DNA of 64,000 nucleotides, taken from the NCBI GenBank assembly GCA_014841835.1, contig JACYUQ010000001.1, forward strand, positions 1,178,001-1,242,000. The letters run 5' to 3'. The DNA is from Oxalobacteraceae sp. CFBP 13730. Lineage in GTDB: Bacteria > Pseudomonadota > Gammaproteobacteria > Burkholderiales > Burkholderiaceae_D. Made by a program: the position numbers and the translations under genes. The notes under the pieces were generated by a model. The model saw nothing but the letters and a program-made list of their open reading frames with translations, ran no database searches and was not told the origin of the DNA. Shown piece after piece: positions 15,680-24,779 of this stretch. The first letter of the stretch is position 1, and each line of letters begins with the position of its first letter.

Positions 15680-16468
15680 ATGAACGCTTTCTCGAAATCA
15701 ATTGTCGCCGCATCCATCGCCGCTGCGTTCACCTTCAGCGGCACTGCTGCTGCTGCACCGTTCAACGAATTCACCGTTGATCCAGTCAACGGAGCGTACG
15801 CCAATTTCGTCGCTGACAAAATCACCGGGAACTACACCGAGCAAGCCACCTTCAATGCTGATGGCACGTTCAACGTCTCACTGGTCTGGACTGCTGGTCA
15901 GTTCGTCGGTAACAAAGGCAATACGGCGTACGAGTCGTACCAGACTGGCCTGGGCGCAACTTATGGCCTGTTCGCTACCTACACTGCAGGCGGCACCTAC
16001 TCGGTCAACGGCTCGACTACGACGTTCGATTTCTCCCCTGGCAGCGGTAACCTCAGCCTGTTCCTGGACAACACCCTCGGCGTAGCTGGCGGGGAGGTCT
16101 TGCTGGGCGGCGGCAATCCAATTGCTGGCCAAGGCACGCTCGACCCGATGCTCAGCACCTGCGAGAGCCCAGGCAATCCTGGCGGCAGAGGCATCAACTG
16201 CGGTAGCTTCGGTGCATCGAGCTCGTTCGCGCTCACCGACGCTGGCAGCGCATTCTTCATCCTGCCTAACCCGTTCTACTCGCTGTCGTTCCAGTCGGGC
16301 CATCTGAACAACTTCAATCCAGTCGGCACGCAGACGATCAACGGTTCCCTCGACGTAGTATTCAGCGGTGAGCCTACTGACGTCCCAGAGCCAGCATCGG
16401 TTGGCCTGCTGGGTTTGGGTATGCTCGGTCTGTATGCAGCACGTCGCCGTAACAAGAAAGCTGCCTAA
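15680..16468 (+). CDS. pepA: PepA-like flocculation-associated PEP-CTERM protein
   Basis: A 262-residue exported protein. The signal peptide ends near GTAAAAPF (about residue 26). The mature part begins FNEFTVDPVNGAYANFVADK followed by ITGNYTEQATF, and has an N-terminal layout I recognise from the flocculation-associated PepA of Zoogloea. The C-terminus is a full PEP-CTERM signal: VPEP, a Leu/Gly-rich helix and the basic tail ARRRNKKAA. Exosortase should process it for surface display, where it may support floc or biofilm formation. ATG at 15680 follows CAGGAAACAACGAA. A sigma-54 promoter precedes it and a strong terminator follows, so it is a single-gene unit. Confidence 0.85.
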   Translation: MNAFSKSIVAASIAAAFTFSGTAAAAPFNEFTVDPVNGAYANFVADKITGNYTEQATFNADGTFNVSLVWTAGQFVGNKGNTAYESYQTGLGATYGLFATYTAGGTYSVNGSTTTFDFSPGSGNLSLFLDNTLGVAGGEVLLGGGNPIAGQGTLDPMLSTCESPGNPGGRGINCGSFGASSSFALTDAGSAFFILPNPFYSLSFQSGHLNNFNPVGTQTINGSLDVVFSGEPTDVPEPASVGLLGLGMLGLYAARRRNKKAA

Positions 16469-16510
16469 GGGCATGGGGCTTGTGGTTCAGGCCCTTGTTT
16501 CAGAAAGATA

Positions 16511-16541
16511 AAAACCACTGTCACCTGGCAGTGGTTTTTTC
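16511..16541 (+). terminator. Intrinsic terminator after the pepA-like gene
   Basis: A perfect 10-bp stem (AAAACCACTG at 16511-16520 with CAGTGGTTTT at 16529-16538) with an 8-nt loop runs into a T-rich tail. The A-rich left arm means it can also work on the opposite strand. Confidence 0.9.
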
Positions 16542-16572
16542 TTTTGGATCGGACTTTGCTGTCAACTTTGGT

Positions 16573-16680
16573 GTCAGGTCTGACATCCGGACACAAGCTC
16601 AACACCATGCGTACTTCTGTGAGATGCAAGCTGACTAGTTAATGCAGAGTCTGTGTCCGAATGTCAGACCTGACCCTGGC
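16573..16680. repeat. Inverted pair of a dispersed repeat (family A)
   Basis: GTCAGGTCTGACATCCGGAC at 16573-16592 and, inverted, GTGTCCGAATGTCAGACCTG at 16653-16672 (with CACCCTGGC-like flanks) are copies of the same unit that occurs four times at 32972-33212. The two copies face each other around a 50-60-bp core, like a REP/BIME-type mosaic element. Confidence 0.8.
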
Positions 16681-16699
16681 TATTTGACCTGGTGAGAAT

Positions 16700-17122
16700 T
16701 TATTTCACGGTACCGAACATATACAGGATCGGGCTGCCGGATTCTTCCTGGAGCAGCTCAAAGTTATCGATGGTCAGCGCATCGCCGGCTTCGGTGAACA
16801 TCAGCGTGGCGCCGCCTCTGCTCACGAACTGGTCGGAGCTAAGGGAGAGGATTTCTACCGGCTCATAGCCTTTGATGGCCACATAAAAACGTCCTACGCG
16901 CCGACTGAATCGCACCGTTTTTCCGTTGCCCAGTGTATATGCGTATTCGTAGTTTATAAACTCTGTGGGCTCCAGATGAAAGCGGCGCGCTGTGACGACC
17001 ACGTTCTGGGCTGATTCCAGCGCCTCCGTGATAGCAGGCGCTGGCGTGAGTTGCTGCGCTTGTGTAGACAAAGGAGACAACAATCCCAAAATGGCGGTCA
17101 GCAGGCATCCAGCGATTTTCAC
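16700..17122 (-). CDS. Small exported protein of unknown function
   Basis: A 140-residue protein if translation starts at GTG 17122, which has GGAG 8 nt upstream and opens straight into a signal peptide (KIAGCLLTAILGLLSPLSTQ, cleavage near AQAQQ). The frame is open further upstream to 17197, but that extension lacks a ribosome site. The mature part of about 115 residues has no cysteine pair or known motif; NYEYAYTLGNGKTVRF and SSDQFVSRGGATLMF suggest a small beta-rich domain. The 290 bp on its other side (17123-17412) hold no gene that I can see. Confidence 0.72.
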   Translation of the reverse strand: MKIAGCLLTAILGLLSPLSTQAQQLTPAPAITEALESAQNVVVTARRFHLEPTEFINYEYAYTLGNGKTVRFSRRVGRFYVAIKGYEPVEILSLSSDQFVSRGGATLMFTEAGDALTIDNFELLQEESGSPILYMFGTVK

Positions 17123-17412
17123 GCGATTCTCCGGTAATTTATAAGAGTAACTGAACCGTTTGTAATGCAAGGCAACATCAAATGCGTGAAAAAACACCAG
17201 ATGATTGCATTTTCATTTAAATCGAAACAGTGACTCTTACTATAATCCGCAAACACACTCTCTGTCGCTCAAGAAGCGAAATATTTGAAGCCGAATTCCT
17301 TCCCACGGGTACGACAGACGTTTACCGTCAGTTCCTGCTGACAGGTGAGAACGCCAAGTCTGTTGCTTGACAGTCCCTGGATTCTCCAAAGCGCGCAGAT
17401 TGGAAAGCAAGC

Positions 17413-17712
17413 TTATGCCGAACCGCCTTCAACCTTCGCCAGCAGGAACACATCGCTCGATTCGATGAGCTCCGGAACCTGCTTCGACAGCATCCGCAGA
17501 TGCGGCGCTGCAAGATGCCGGTCAAGGTCGCCCCTGCTCTGCCACTCCTCGGTGAACACGAAGCGACGTGGATTGGCAATGTCGCGGTTCACCTGGTAGC
17601 TGATACAGCCTTCCTCGCGCAACGTCGGCTCGACAACGCTGCGTAACAGTGTTTCCAGTTTCTCTTCAAAACCAGGCTTGGCAACGAAAATAGCAACAAC
17701 GGGCAATGTCAT
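17413..17712 (-). CDS. Antibiotic biosynthesis monooxygenase (ABM) domain protein
   Basis: A 99-residue stand-alone ABM-domain protein, the YgiN-like dimeric ferredoxin fold. MTLPVVAIFVAKPGFEEKLE, the REEGCISYQVNRD stretch and FVFTEEWQSRGDLDRHL follow the family pattern. Members act as cofactor-independent quinol or aromatic monooxygenases, but many have no known substrate. ATG at 17712 follows AGGGA, so I did not use the longer frame to 17793. It is divergent from the XenA-type reductase across 244 bp, which hints at a shared redox or electrophile theme. Confidence 0.87.
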   Translation of the reverse strand: MTLPVVAIFVAKPGFEEKLETLLRSVVEPTLREEGCISYQVNRDIANPRRFVFTEEWQSRGDLDRHLAAPHLRMLSKQVPELIESSDVFLLAKVEGGSA

Positions 17713-17956
17713 GATGGTCCCTGAGAGTGAGCGACCGACAAGATTATCACAACGGTCTGCGCAGACCCGTCGGCAGATTTGCGTTGTCAGCAAGCAGCGA
17801 CGGATCGGCGTTTCCGTAACGCGCGCTCAGCCCGGATCCAACGGACAGCCGCAAAAAGCGGACCCCGCCAGCACGTTTTCCGCCTTCCTTCTATACTGGC
17901 CGACCGCCGCGGCGCAGACCGCGGCTTGACCCCTACGTTAAGAAAACGAAAAATTT

Positions 17957-19057
17957 ATGGCCGCCTTATTCACACCGTTCACACTCAAAGACGTCACTTT
18001 GCGCAACCGCATCGCGGTGCCGCCAATGTGCCAGTACACCGCCAATGATGGCTTCGTCAACGATTGGCATCAGACGCACTACGCCAGCATCGCCCGTGGC
18101 GGCGCCGGCCTGGTGATCGTGGAAGCGACCGCCGTCTCGCCCGAAGGCCGGATCACCCCGGGCTGCACCGGCCTGTGGAACGATGCACAGGTTGAAGGCA
18201 TGGCCCACATTGCCGCCCGTATCAAGGCTGCAGGTTCGGTCGCCGGCATCCAGATCGGCCACGCAGGTCGCAAGGCCAGCGCCAACCGTCCGTGGGAAGG
18301 CGATGACCATATCCCGTCGGAAGATGCGTATGGGTGGGACACCATCGCACCGTCGGCGATTGCCTTCGGCAAGAACCTGCCGAAAGTGCCGAAGGAAATG
18401 ACGCTCGACGACATCGCGCGCGTGAAAGCCAATTTTGTCGACGCTGCCCGTCGCGCGCTTGCTGCCGGCTTCGAATGGCTCGAGCTGCACTTTGCGCACG
18501 GTTACCTGGGCCAGAGCTTCTTCTCGCCGCACGCCAACAAGCGCACCGACCAGTACGGCGGTGACTTCGCCGGTCGCAGCCGCTTTTTGCTCGAGACGCT
18601 GGAGGCCGTGCGCGAAGTCTGGCCGGCCAACCTGCCGCTGACCGCGCGTCTTGGCGTCATCGAATACGATGGCAACGATGAACAAACAGTGAATGAGTCG
18701 ATCGAACTGGTGCGCATGATGCGCCAGCGCGGTCTGGACATGCTGAGTGTCAGCGTCAACTTCACGATTCCGGATGTGAATATCCCGTGGGGTCCGGCCT
18801 TCCTGGGTCCGGTGGCCAAGCGCGTGCGTGACGAAGCCGGCATTCCGGTCGCGTCGGCATGGGGCTTCGATGGTCCGCACCTGGCAGAACGCGCCGTGGC
18901 TGACGAACAGCTGGACCTGGTCATGGTCGGCCGCGCCCACCTGGCCAATCCGCATTACCCGCTGGAAGCGGCCAAAGAGCTGGGCGTTGAGCGTCCAACC
19001 TGGGTGTTGCCGGCGCCGTATGCGCACTGGCTCGAGCGTTACAGCATGCAGAAGTAA
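17957..19057 (+). CDS. xenA: XenA-type old yellow enzyme (NADPH-dependent ene-reductase)
   Basis: A 366-residue FMN enzyme of the YqjM/XenA class, which reduces activated C=C bonds and nitro compounds with NADPH. The class-specific Cys25 in VPPMCQYTAND tunes the flavin. The active-site stretch is IQIGHAGRKASANRPWEGDD. The phosphate/FMN motif includes FAHGYLGQSF and VMVGRAHLANPHYPL, and the protein ends with the interface tail PAPYAHWLERY. The length fits the family. No signal peptide. Symbol given by resemblance to Pseudomonas XenA; the physiological substrate is unknown, probably detoxification of reactive enones. Confidence 0.92.
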   Translation: MAALFTPFTLKDVTLRNRIAVPPMCQYTANDGFVNDWHQTHYASIARGGAGLVIVEATAVSPEGRITPGCTGLWNDAQVEGMAHIAARIKAAGSVAGIQIGHAGRKASANRPWEGDDHIPSEDAYGWDTIAPSAIAFGKNLPKVPKEMTLDDIARVKANFVDAARRALAAGFEWLELHFAHGYLGQSFFSPHANKRTDQYGGDFAGRSRFLLETLEAVREVWPANLPLTARLGVIEYDGNDEQTVNESIELVRMMRQRGLDMLSVSVNFTIPDVNIPWGPAFLGPVAKRVRDEAGIPVASAWGFDGPHLAERAVADEQLDLVMVGRAHLANPHYPLEAAKELGVERPTWVLPAPYAHWLERYSMQK

Positions 19058-19209
19058 ACCGTGTTTCGGCAGGCAGGGAGCGTTGCCCTGACTGCCGAAC
19101 CGTTGTCCGACCAGCGATTGGGCGCTTGCTTTTCCTGCAGCGCCTGCCTCGCGCCACCCGCTCGAAAACCTCACTACAATCGGTTGACCGATCAGCAACG
19201 AGGACCATC

Positions 19210-19386
19210 ATGAGCATTCATCCCGAACACGACCTCAATCCCGGCGACGACGCCGAACCCGGCACGCCAGGTACCGGCGAAGACGTCTGCGATGCCTGCG
19301 CAGGCAAAGGCACACTCCCGGACGGCAAGTCCTGCCCGCAATGCGGCGGCAGCGGACATGTGATTGTGGGTATTGGCGGGGGCTAA
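19210..19386 (+). CDS. 58-residue DnaJ-type zinc-finger mini protein
   Basis: A very small acidic protein with two CxxCxG units, CDACAGKGTLPDGKSCPQCG followed by GSGHV, resembling one zinc-binding half of the DnaJ cysteine-rich domain. The four cysteines should hold one zinc ion. The frame opens earlier (19126), but ATG at 19210 follows ACGAGGACC and gives a compact protein. It lies in the gap between the XenA-type gene and an SDR gene. It may be a chaperone or RNA-binding accessory; no partner is evident. Confidence 0.75.
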   Translation: MSIHPEHDLNPGDDAEPGTPGTGEDVCDACAGKGTLPDGKSCPQCGGSGHVIVGIGGG

Positions 19387-19453
19387 GCGCCTCGCCTGAC
19401 ATGCCCTTGCAGCGTGGGGCGTGCCAGACGCATCGCCCCGTGCTGCCAGCGTT

Positions 19454-20215
19454 TTACTGCGGCGGCTGACCGTTCGACGCCATCAAGCCCGCATCCACCG
19501 GCAAGTTCACGCCAGTAATCAGGCGCGCATCGTCGCTCGCCAGGAACGCCATCGCAGCTGCAACGCCATCCGGATCTTCCGGCGCGCCCAGAGGCATGCG
19601 CTCGTTGAATTTCGCGACCAGCTCGGGCTTGCTGACCATATCCTTCGTCAACCCGGTGTCGGTAAAGCTTGGATTGACCGCGTTCACCCGCACCCCATCC
19701 TTGGCCGCATCCATCGCCATCGCGCGCACCATATTGCTGACCGCGCCTTTCGACGTGTTGTAGGCAAACATCTCCCAGTCGCCGCCCAGCCCCGACACCG
19801 ATGACGTCATGACGATCGATCCGCGCGTCTTGACGAGTTCGGGCATGGCTGCCTTGGCCACGTGATAGTAGCCGCTGACATTGACGGCCATGACGCGCGC
19901 GAAGTCTTCTTCGCTCGTGGCCATGATGTCGCCGTCCGTTGCGATGCCGGCATTGTTGATCAGGATATCCAGGCCGCCGAAGCGCTCGACGGTGGCCTTG
20001 ACGGTGGCCGTTGCGGTGGCCTTGTCGGCGGTGTCGCCCACCTGCACCAGGACGCGGTCTTGCGGCAACTCGGCCGCGACCTTCTTGAGTTTATCGCCAT
20101 CGATATCGAGCATGACGACACGGGCGCCCTCATCCAGAAAACGGCGCGCAGCGGACAGGCCGATGCCGGACGCGGCACCGGTAACGAGGACGGTTTTATC
20201 GTTGAAACGGTTCAT
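19454..20215 (-). CDS. Short-chain dehydrogenase/reductase (SDR)
   Basis: A 253-residue classical SDR using NAD(P)H. The nucleotide motif TGAASGIG is at residues 12-19, NNAG at 87-90, and the catalytic Ser139, Tyr152 and Lys156 (SSVSG, YNTSK) are all present. Asp37 at the end of the second strand (VVMLDIDG) favours NAD(H). Start ATG 20215 follows AAAGGAATTC; the longer frame to 20317 is unlikely. It stands alone, convergent with the zinc-finger mini gene. The substrate cannot be told from the sequence. Confidence 0.92.
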   Translation of the reverse strand: MNRFNDKTVLVTGAASGIGLSAARRFLDEGARVVMLDIDGDKLKKVAAELPQDRVLVQVGDTADKATATATVKATVERFGGLDILINNAGIATDGDIMATSEEDFARVMAVNVSGYYHVAKAAMPELVKTRGSIVMTSSVSGLGGDWEMFAYNTSKGAVSNMVRAMAMDAAKDGVRVNAVNPSFTDTGLTKDMVSKPELVAKFNERMPLGAPEDPDGVAAAMAFLASDDARLITGVNLPVDAGLMASNGQPPQ

Positions 20216-20368
20216 TGAATTCCTTTCGAGCAGGCGGGGGCAGCCCGGTTGCGCACGGCAAGCGGGCCATTCCTCACGCCTTATTGGTTCACGAGAATGT
20301 GCTGTCGACGATAGCACAGGGGTTCGCGCACCCCTCTTACGGTTCCAGCAGGAAAACTCCGGCGAACC

Positions 20369-21448
20369 TTATTCGACGATGCGTTCTTCGTCGTGCTTGA
20401 CGATCGGGTCTTCAGTGCCGGTCCACTCGCTCATCAAGGAGTAACCGACCGCCAGCAGCACCGGCCCGATGAACATCCCGATGAAGCCGAACGCGATCAG
20501 GCCGCCCAGCACGCCGAGCAGCGTGAGCAAAAACGGCAGGCTGCTGCCACGGCTGATCAGCATCGGCCGCACGACGTTGTCGACGCCGCTGATCAATACC
20601 GCGCCCCAGATCGCCATGAAGATCGACCAGCCCGTCTCGCCCTGCGCGAACAGCCAGAGCGCGGCCCCACCCCAGACCAGCGGCGGGCCGAACGGGATCA
20701 ACGACGTCAGGAAGATCAGCACCGACAGCAGCGGAACGGCGGGCACGCCGGCAATCGCAAAGCCGATGGCGGCGACGATCGCCTGGGCCAGCGCGGTGCC
20801 GAGCAGGCCGTACATCACGCCGCGCACGGTCTGGCTGACGGTGGCCTGGATCGATTCTGCGCCCTCGCCCATCACCTTGCGCATCGTCACTTCGATGATC
20901 GACAGCAGGCCGTTGCCGTCGCGGTACAGGAAGAAGCTCACGAACGCGGCCAGGCTCATTTGCACGACGCCGGTGCCTAGCATCAGCCCGCCTTTGACGA
21001 GCCAGTGACGGGCAGGCTCGAGCATGCGCTGGGCCAGCGCCAGCATCTGCTCGCGGCTGGCGATCAGGCCGTTCAGATAGGTCTCGACCGACGGGCCGAC
21101 CAGCGGGATGTCGCGCAGCCAGGTGGGCGGCGCCAGTTCGCGGTGCTCGATCAAGAGGCGCAGTTCGCCGAAGCCGCGCGCGACGTCGTCGCCCAGGTTG
21201 TAGGCGACCATCGACAGCGGAATGATGAACAGCAGCGTGAGCGAGAGCGTCATGGTCAGCGCCGCAATCGTGCGCTGACCGTTCAGGCGGGTGAGCAGCC
21301 GCAGGTACAGCGGCCAGCTCGAGATGGCGACGGCGGCGGCGAACAGGATCGCCGGCAAAAACGGCCGCAGCACATAGAGGCAACCCAGCGTGAGCAGGAT
21401 GACCATGGCGATGCGGGTGTAGTTCCTGCCGGGTCGTTGCTGCTCCAT
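20369..21448 (-). CDS. AI-2E family (PerM/YdiK-like) transporter
   Basis: A 359-residue inner-membrane protein with about seven or eight helices and the family pattern of helix pairs at each end around a central polar region (residues about 85-150). The C-terminal part contains PAVPLLSVLIFLTSLIPFGP, LLTLLGVLGGLIAFGFIGMF and IGPVLLAVGYSL, diagnostic for AI-2E/PerM. Family members export diverse solutes or sodium; a quorum-sensing role is not implied. It follows the SCO gene by 29 bp on the same strand, at the tail of the cytochrome oxidase cluster, and may read through from it. Confidence 0.9.
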   Translation of the reverse strand: MEQQRPGRNYTRIAMVILLTLGCLYVLRPFLPAILFAAAVAISSWPLYLRLLTRLNGQRTIAALTMTLSLTLLFIIPLSMVAYNLGDDVARGFGELRLLIEHRELAPPTWLRDIPLVGPSVETYLNGLIASREQMLALAQRMLEPARHWLVKGGLMLGTGVVQMSLAAFVSFFLYRDGNGLLSIIEVTMRKVMGEGAESIQATVSQTVRGVMYGLLGTALAQAIVAAIGFAIAGVPAVPLLSVLIFLTSLIPFGPPLVWGGAALWLFAQGETGWSIFMAIWGAVLISGVDNVVRPMLISRGSSLPFLLTLLGVLGGLIAFGFIGMFIGPVLLAVGYSLMSEWTGTEDPIVKHDEERIVE

Positions 21449-21477
21449 GCTGCCTCAGGGAAGTGGTATTTACGGCA

Positions 21478-22068
21478 TCATAGCAGTTGGCGCAGGTCGT
21501 GGGCGATCAGGCCCGGCCCCTGGCCATGGCGCACGAACAGGCGCAGCTGGCCCTGCTTGTCGAACACGAAGCTGCCGGCCGTGTGGTCGACCGTGTAGCT
21601 GTTCGCGTCGGCGCCCGGCGCCTTGGCGTAGAACACCTTGAATTCCTTGGCCACTTTCGCGGTCGCGGCGGCGTCGCCATACAGGCCGATGAAGCGCTTG
21701 TCGAATGCCGGCACGTAGTGCGACAGCAGTTCCTGCGTATCGCGCTCCGGGTCGACCGTGACGAACAATACCTGGACTTCGTCGGCCGACGGGCCCAGTT
21801 CTTTCAGCACGGTTGCCATCTCGGCCATCGTGGTCGGGCAGACGTCCGGGCACTGGGTATAGCCGAAGAACATCACGACGATCTTGCCACGGAAATCTTG
21901 CAGCGTGCGCACCTTGCCGGTGTGGTCGGTCAGCGTGAAGCCCTTGGCATAGTCGACACCCGTCACGTCCGTGTTATGGAAGGCCGGGGCTTTGTCGCGC
22001 AGCTTGTCGCAGCCGGTGGCAAACAGCGCCATGGCCGAGAACGCCGCGATGGTCAGCAGTCGTTTCAT
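21478..22068 (-). CDS. SCO1/SenC family copper chaperone (lipoprotein)
   Basis: A 196-residue thioredoxin-fold protein that delivers copper to the CuA site of cytochrome oxidase subunit II. It has a lipoprotein signal (LFATGC, Cys20), the copper-binding CPDVCP motif and the distal His in VDHTAGSFVFD. The length is typical. It comes after ctaB with 27 bp between them, in the oxidase assembly operon. Confidence 0.93.
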   Translation of the reverse strand: MKRLLTIAAFSAMALFATGCDKLRDKAPAFHNTDVTGVDYAKGFTLTDHTGKVRTLQDFRGKIVVMFFGYTQCPDVCPTTMAEMATVLKELGPSADEVQVLFVTVDPERDTQELLSHYVPAFDKRFIGLYGDAAATAKVAKEFKVFYAKAPGADANSYTVDHTAGSFVFDKQGQLRLFVRHGQGPGLIAHDLRQLL

Positions 22069-22095
22069 CTTGAACCCATCATCAAAACTTGCGAA

Positions 22096-22989
22096 TCAAA
22101 ACTTAAAATAATGGTCGACTAATAGCGCCGCGAACAGCAGCGACAGGTAGACGATCGACCAGGTGAACGTCTTGCGCGCCTGCGCATCGCTGTAGTTGCG
22201 GTGCACGCGCCACGAGTGACGCAGGAAGACCGCATTGAGCGGCACGGCCGCTGCCAGGTAGATCAGGCCGCTCATGCCGACGGCAAACGGCAGCAAGGTG
22301 GTGGCGGCCAGGCCGATCGTGTACAGCCACACCTGCAGGCCGGTGAACTTCATGCCGTGCGTGATCGGCAGCATCGGCAGGCCCGAGCGCGCATAGTCTT
22401 CGCGGCGATACATCGCCAGCACCCAGAAGTGCGGCGGGGTCCACATGAATATGATCAGGACCAGCAGCCACGCTTCCATCGGGACTTCGTTGGCCACGGC
22501 CGCCCAGCCCAGTGCCGGCGGCATCGCGCCCGACAGGCCGCCGATGACGATGTTCTGCGACGTGTTCGGCTTGAGCAGCAGCGTGTAGATGAAGGCGTAG
22601 CCGACGAACGTGACGAAGGTCAGCCACATGGTCAGCGGATTGACGAGCGTGTACAGCACCAGCATACCCAGGCCGCCGATGATCGACGAGAACACCACGG
22701 TCTGCGTCGTGCTCAGTTCGCCCGAGGCCGTGGCACGGCGCGCGGTGCGCGTCATGCGCGCATCGACACGCGCCTCGACCAGGCAATTGACGGCGAATGC
22801 GGCGGCCGCCAGCAGCCAGATACCGGCCGTGCCGGCGATCAGCGTTTGCCAGCCCGGGAAGCCATCCGTGGCGAGAAACATCCCGATCACGGCGCAGAAT
22901 ACCGCCAGCTTCGTCACGCGCGGCTTGGTCAGGGTCCAATACTGCGAGAAACGGCTCTGGGGCTTGGGAATGGCTGTCTGGGTTGTCAT
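22096..22989 (-). CDS. ctaB: Protoheme IX farnesyltransferase (heme O synthase)
   Basis: A 297-residue UbiA-superfamily prenyltransferase with about eight or nine helices that joins a farnesyl group to heme B, giving heme O for the aa3 oxidase. The motif [20 protein letters not shown] carries the first diphosphate-binding acidic cluster and [20 protein letters not shown] the second. The TTG at 22992 is a shadow; the ATG at 22989 overlaps the ctaA stop by one base (TGATG), which implies translational coupling. Confidence 0.95.
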   Translation of the reverse strand: MTTQTAIPKPQSRFSQYWTLTKPRVTKLAVFCAVIGMFLATDGFPGWQTLIAGTAGIWLLAAAAFAVNCLVEARVDARMTRTARRATASGELSTTQTVVFSSIIGGLGMLVLYTLVNPLTMWLTFVTFVGYAFIYTLLLKPNTSQNIVIGGLSGAMPPALGWAAVANEVPMEAWLLVLIIFMWTPPHFWVLAMYRREDYARSGLPMLPITHGMKFTGLQVWLYTIGLAATTLLPFAVGMSGLIYLAAAVPLNAVFLRHSWRVHRNYSDAQARKTFTWSIVYLSLLFAALLVDHYFKF

Positions 22990-24146
22990 CAATGGGTGCT
23001 TGCGGACGCGGCAAGTCCGGGCGCTGGGACAGCGCGGGCCGCGTCGAGTTGGAACTTCACCCGGTAGTTTAACATGGTCACCAAAATCACCAGCAGCGCC
23101 GCCCCGGCGTTATGCATGACGGCAATCGCCAGCGGGAAGCTGAAATACACGGTCGCGATGCCTGTGAACAGCTGCGCCACCATGACCAGCGCCAGCAGGC
23201 GCGCCGTCTTGCCCAGCGCCGGCAGGCGCCAGGCGCGCCACGCCGCCAAGCCCAGCACCAGCACGACAGCCAGCGCAAAGGCGCGGTGCACCCAGTGGAT
23301 CGCGACCAGCGCCGAGAACGGCAAATAATGCCCTTCCATCGTCTTGCCCAGTTCACGCCACAGGTGGAAGCCGTGCTCGAAGTCCAGTTCGGGCACGATC
23401 GCACCCTGGCACAGCGGGAACGTGTCGCAAGCCATGGTTGCATAGTTAGTGCTTACCCACCCGCCCAGCGCGATCTGGACGGTGAGCACGACGGCCGCGA
23501 GCAGCGACAGCCAGCGCAGACCACGCAGCCGCGCGATCATTCCAGGACCCTGCAGCGGCGCCGGCCGCTTGAGTAGCGCATCTTCGCGGCAGCCCATCCA
23601 GACCAGCATCGCCAGCAGCGTCATGCCCAGCAACAGGTGGATCGTGACGATCACCGGTTGCAGCTTGAGCGTGACGGTCCAGGCGCCAAATGCGCCCTGC
23701 ACCAGCACCGAGGCCAGCAAGGCGATCGGCATGGCCGGCTGGAACACGGCGTCGTGCGTGCGGCGCCATTGCTTGACCGACGTGAACAGCAGCGCCAGGA
23801 TCAGCGCGCCGATGCCCATCGCCAAGTAGCGGTGGATCATCTCGATCCAGGCCTTGGCCACCGTGACCGGGCCGGTCGGCATCGCTGCTTCGGCGGCGGC
23901 GATCTGCTCATGGGCCAGGAACGGGTTGGCTTCGCCGTAGCAGCCCGGCCAGTCCGGGCAGCCCAGGCCCGAGTCGGTCAGGCGCGTGAAGCCACCGAAC
24001 ACGATCAGGTCGAACGTCAGGAACACCATCACCCAGACCAGCTTGCGGTATTTGTGGGCGTCGGACGACATCCAGACAATGGCCAGCGGCAGGCTGGCCA
24101 CGAGCAGGCCCATCAGGCCTAGATGTATGAGGGAAGACAGGTCCAT
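22989..24146 (-). CDS. ctaA: Heme A synthase (COX15/CtaA)
   Basis: A 385-residue membrane enzyme with eight helices that oxidises the methyl group of heme O to the formyl of heme A. Four axial histidines are visible in the usual places: [29 protein letters not shown] and AVMHNAGAA. The extracytoplasmic cysteine pair lies in [14 protein letters not shown], with a second pair in [10 protein letters not shown]. It is followed directly by ctaB and sits downstream of the SCO-like gene, so heme A supply is tied to oxidase synthesis. Confidence 0.95.
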   Translation of the reverse strand: MDLSSLIHLGLMGLLVASLPLAIVWMSSDAHKYRKLVWVMVFLTFDLIVFGGFTRLTDSGLGCPDWPGCYGEANPFLAHEQIAAAEAAMPTGPVTVAKAWIEMIHRYLAMGIGALILALLFTSVKQWRRTHDAVFQPAMPIALLASVLVQGAFGAWTVTLKLQPVIVTIHLLLGMTLLAMLVWMGCREDALLKRPAPLQGPGMIARLRGLRWLSLLAAVVLTVQIALGGWVSTNYATMACDTFPLCQGAIVPELDFEHGFHLWRELGKTMEGHYLPFSALVAIHWVHRAFALAVVLVLGLAAWRAWRLPALGKTARLLALVMVAQLFTGIATVYFSFPLAIAVMHNAGAALLVILVTMLNYRVKFQLDAARAVPAPGLAASASTH

Positions 24147-24170
24147 GCGATTCTTTACCGGTAACGTGAT

Positions 24171-24779
24171 TCAGCCAATGGCCGATGCCTTGAGCAGTTT
24201 GGCGATGTCCTTGTAGACGCGGCCCGGTTCGGGCTGGAACGGGAAACGCATCATGAGGTTGCCCAGCGGGTCGATCAGGTAGATATGGTCGCTCGGAGGG
24301 TGGCCTGCTTCGGTCGGCAGCCACTTGGCCACCGTCGCAGCCGGCGCGCGCAGCAATTCCATGCCGTCGTATTCGCGCATCATTACGGTGTCGAGCGGTT
24401 CGCTGTCGGTGATCAGCCACACGCGTTCCATGCGTTCCATGTTCTTGCCCTGCATCGTGCGCCACTGGCGCATCGCGTACAGCTGGCGCATGCACTCATC
24501 GTTGCACTTGCCGCTGCCCACGCGCAGCATGACCCATTTGCCTTTCAGGTCGGCGAGCGTGCGCGGCTGGCCGTCGAGCGTAGTGGTGGCCATCTGCGGG
24601 ATCGGCAACGTGCGCGCATCGAGGATCGTGCCGTAATTGGTGCGGTCGGTCGGCTTGACGATGTAGAAGGTAATGTACGACACGATCAGCGGCGCGGCGC
24701 AGATCAGCAGCACCAGCAGCAGCTTGAGGCGGCCGCGACGGCGCGCGGTGTCAGGGTCAGCGAGTTGTTCTTGAGCCAC
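24171..24779 (-). CDS. Membrane-anchored SCO-like protein of the oxidase cluster
   Basis: A 202-residue protein with one N-terminal membrane helix (about residues 19-42) and a periplasmic thioredoxin-like domain. A CX3C pair (GSGKCNDECMRQ) resembles the SCO CPDVC motif but lacks its prolines, and the later SCO histidine is not obvious (GHPPSDHIYL may replace it). The start is GTG 24779 after GGGATTTCGAC; the first 23 bases overlap SURF1. It is conserved in betaproteobacterial cox clusters and often mislabelled as an oxidase subunit. A thiol-reductase or copper role is an inference. Confidence 0.82.
   Translation of the reverse strand: MAQEQLADPDTARRRGRLKLLLVLLICAAPLIVSYITFYIVKPTDRTNYGTILDARTLPIPQMATTTLDGQPRTLADLKGKWVMLRVGSGKCNDECMRQLYAMRQWRTMQGKNMERMERVWLITDSEPLDTVMMREYDGMELLRAPAATVAKWLPTEAGHPPSDHIYLIDPLGNLMMRFPFQPEPGRVYKDIAKLLKASAIG

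Noticed and set aside
19065..19099. A terminator after the XenA-type gene (TTCGGCAG and CTGCCGAA)
   Set aside because: The arms are only 8 bp with a long spacer and no U-tract, so evidence is too weak.
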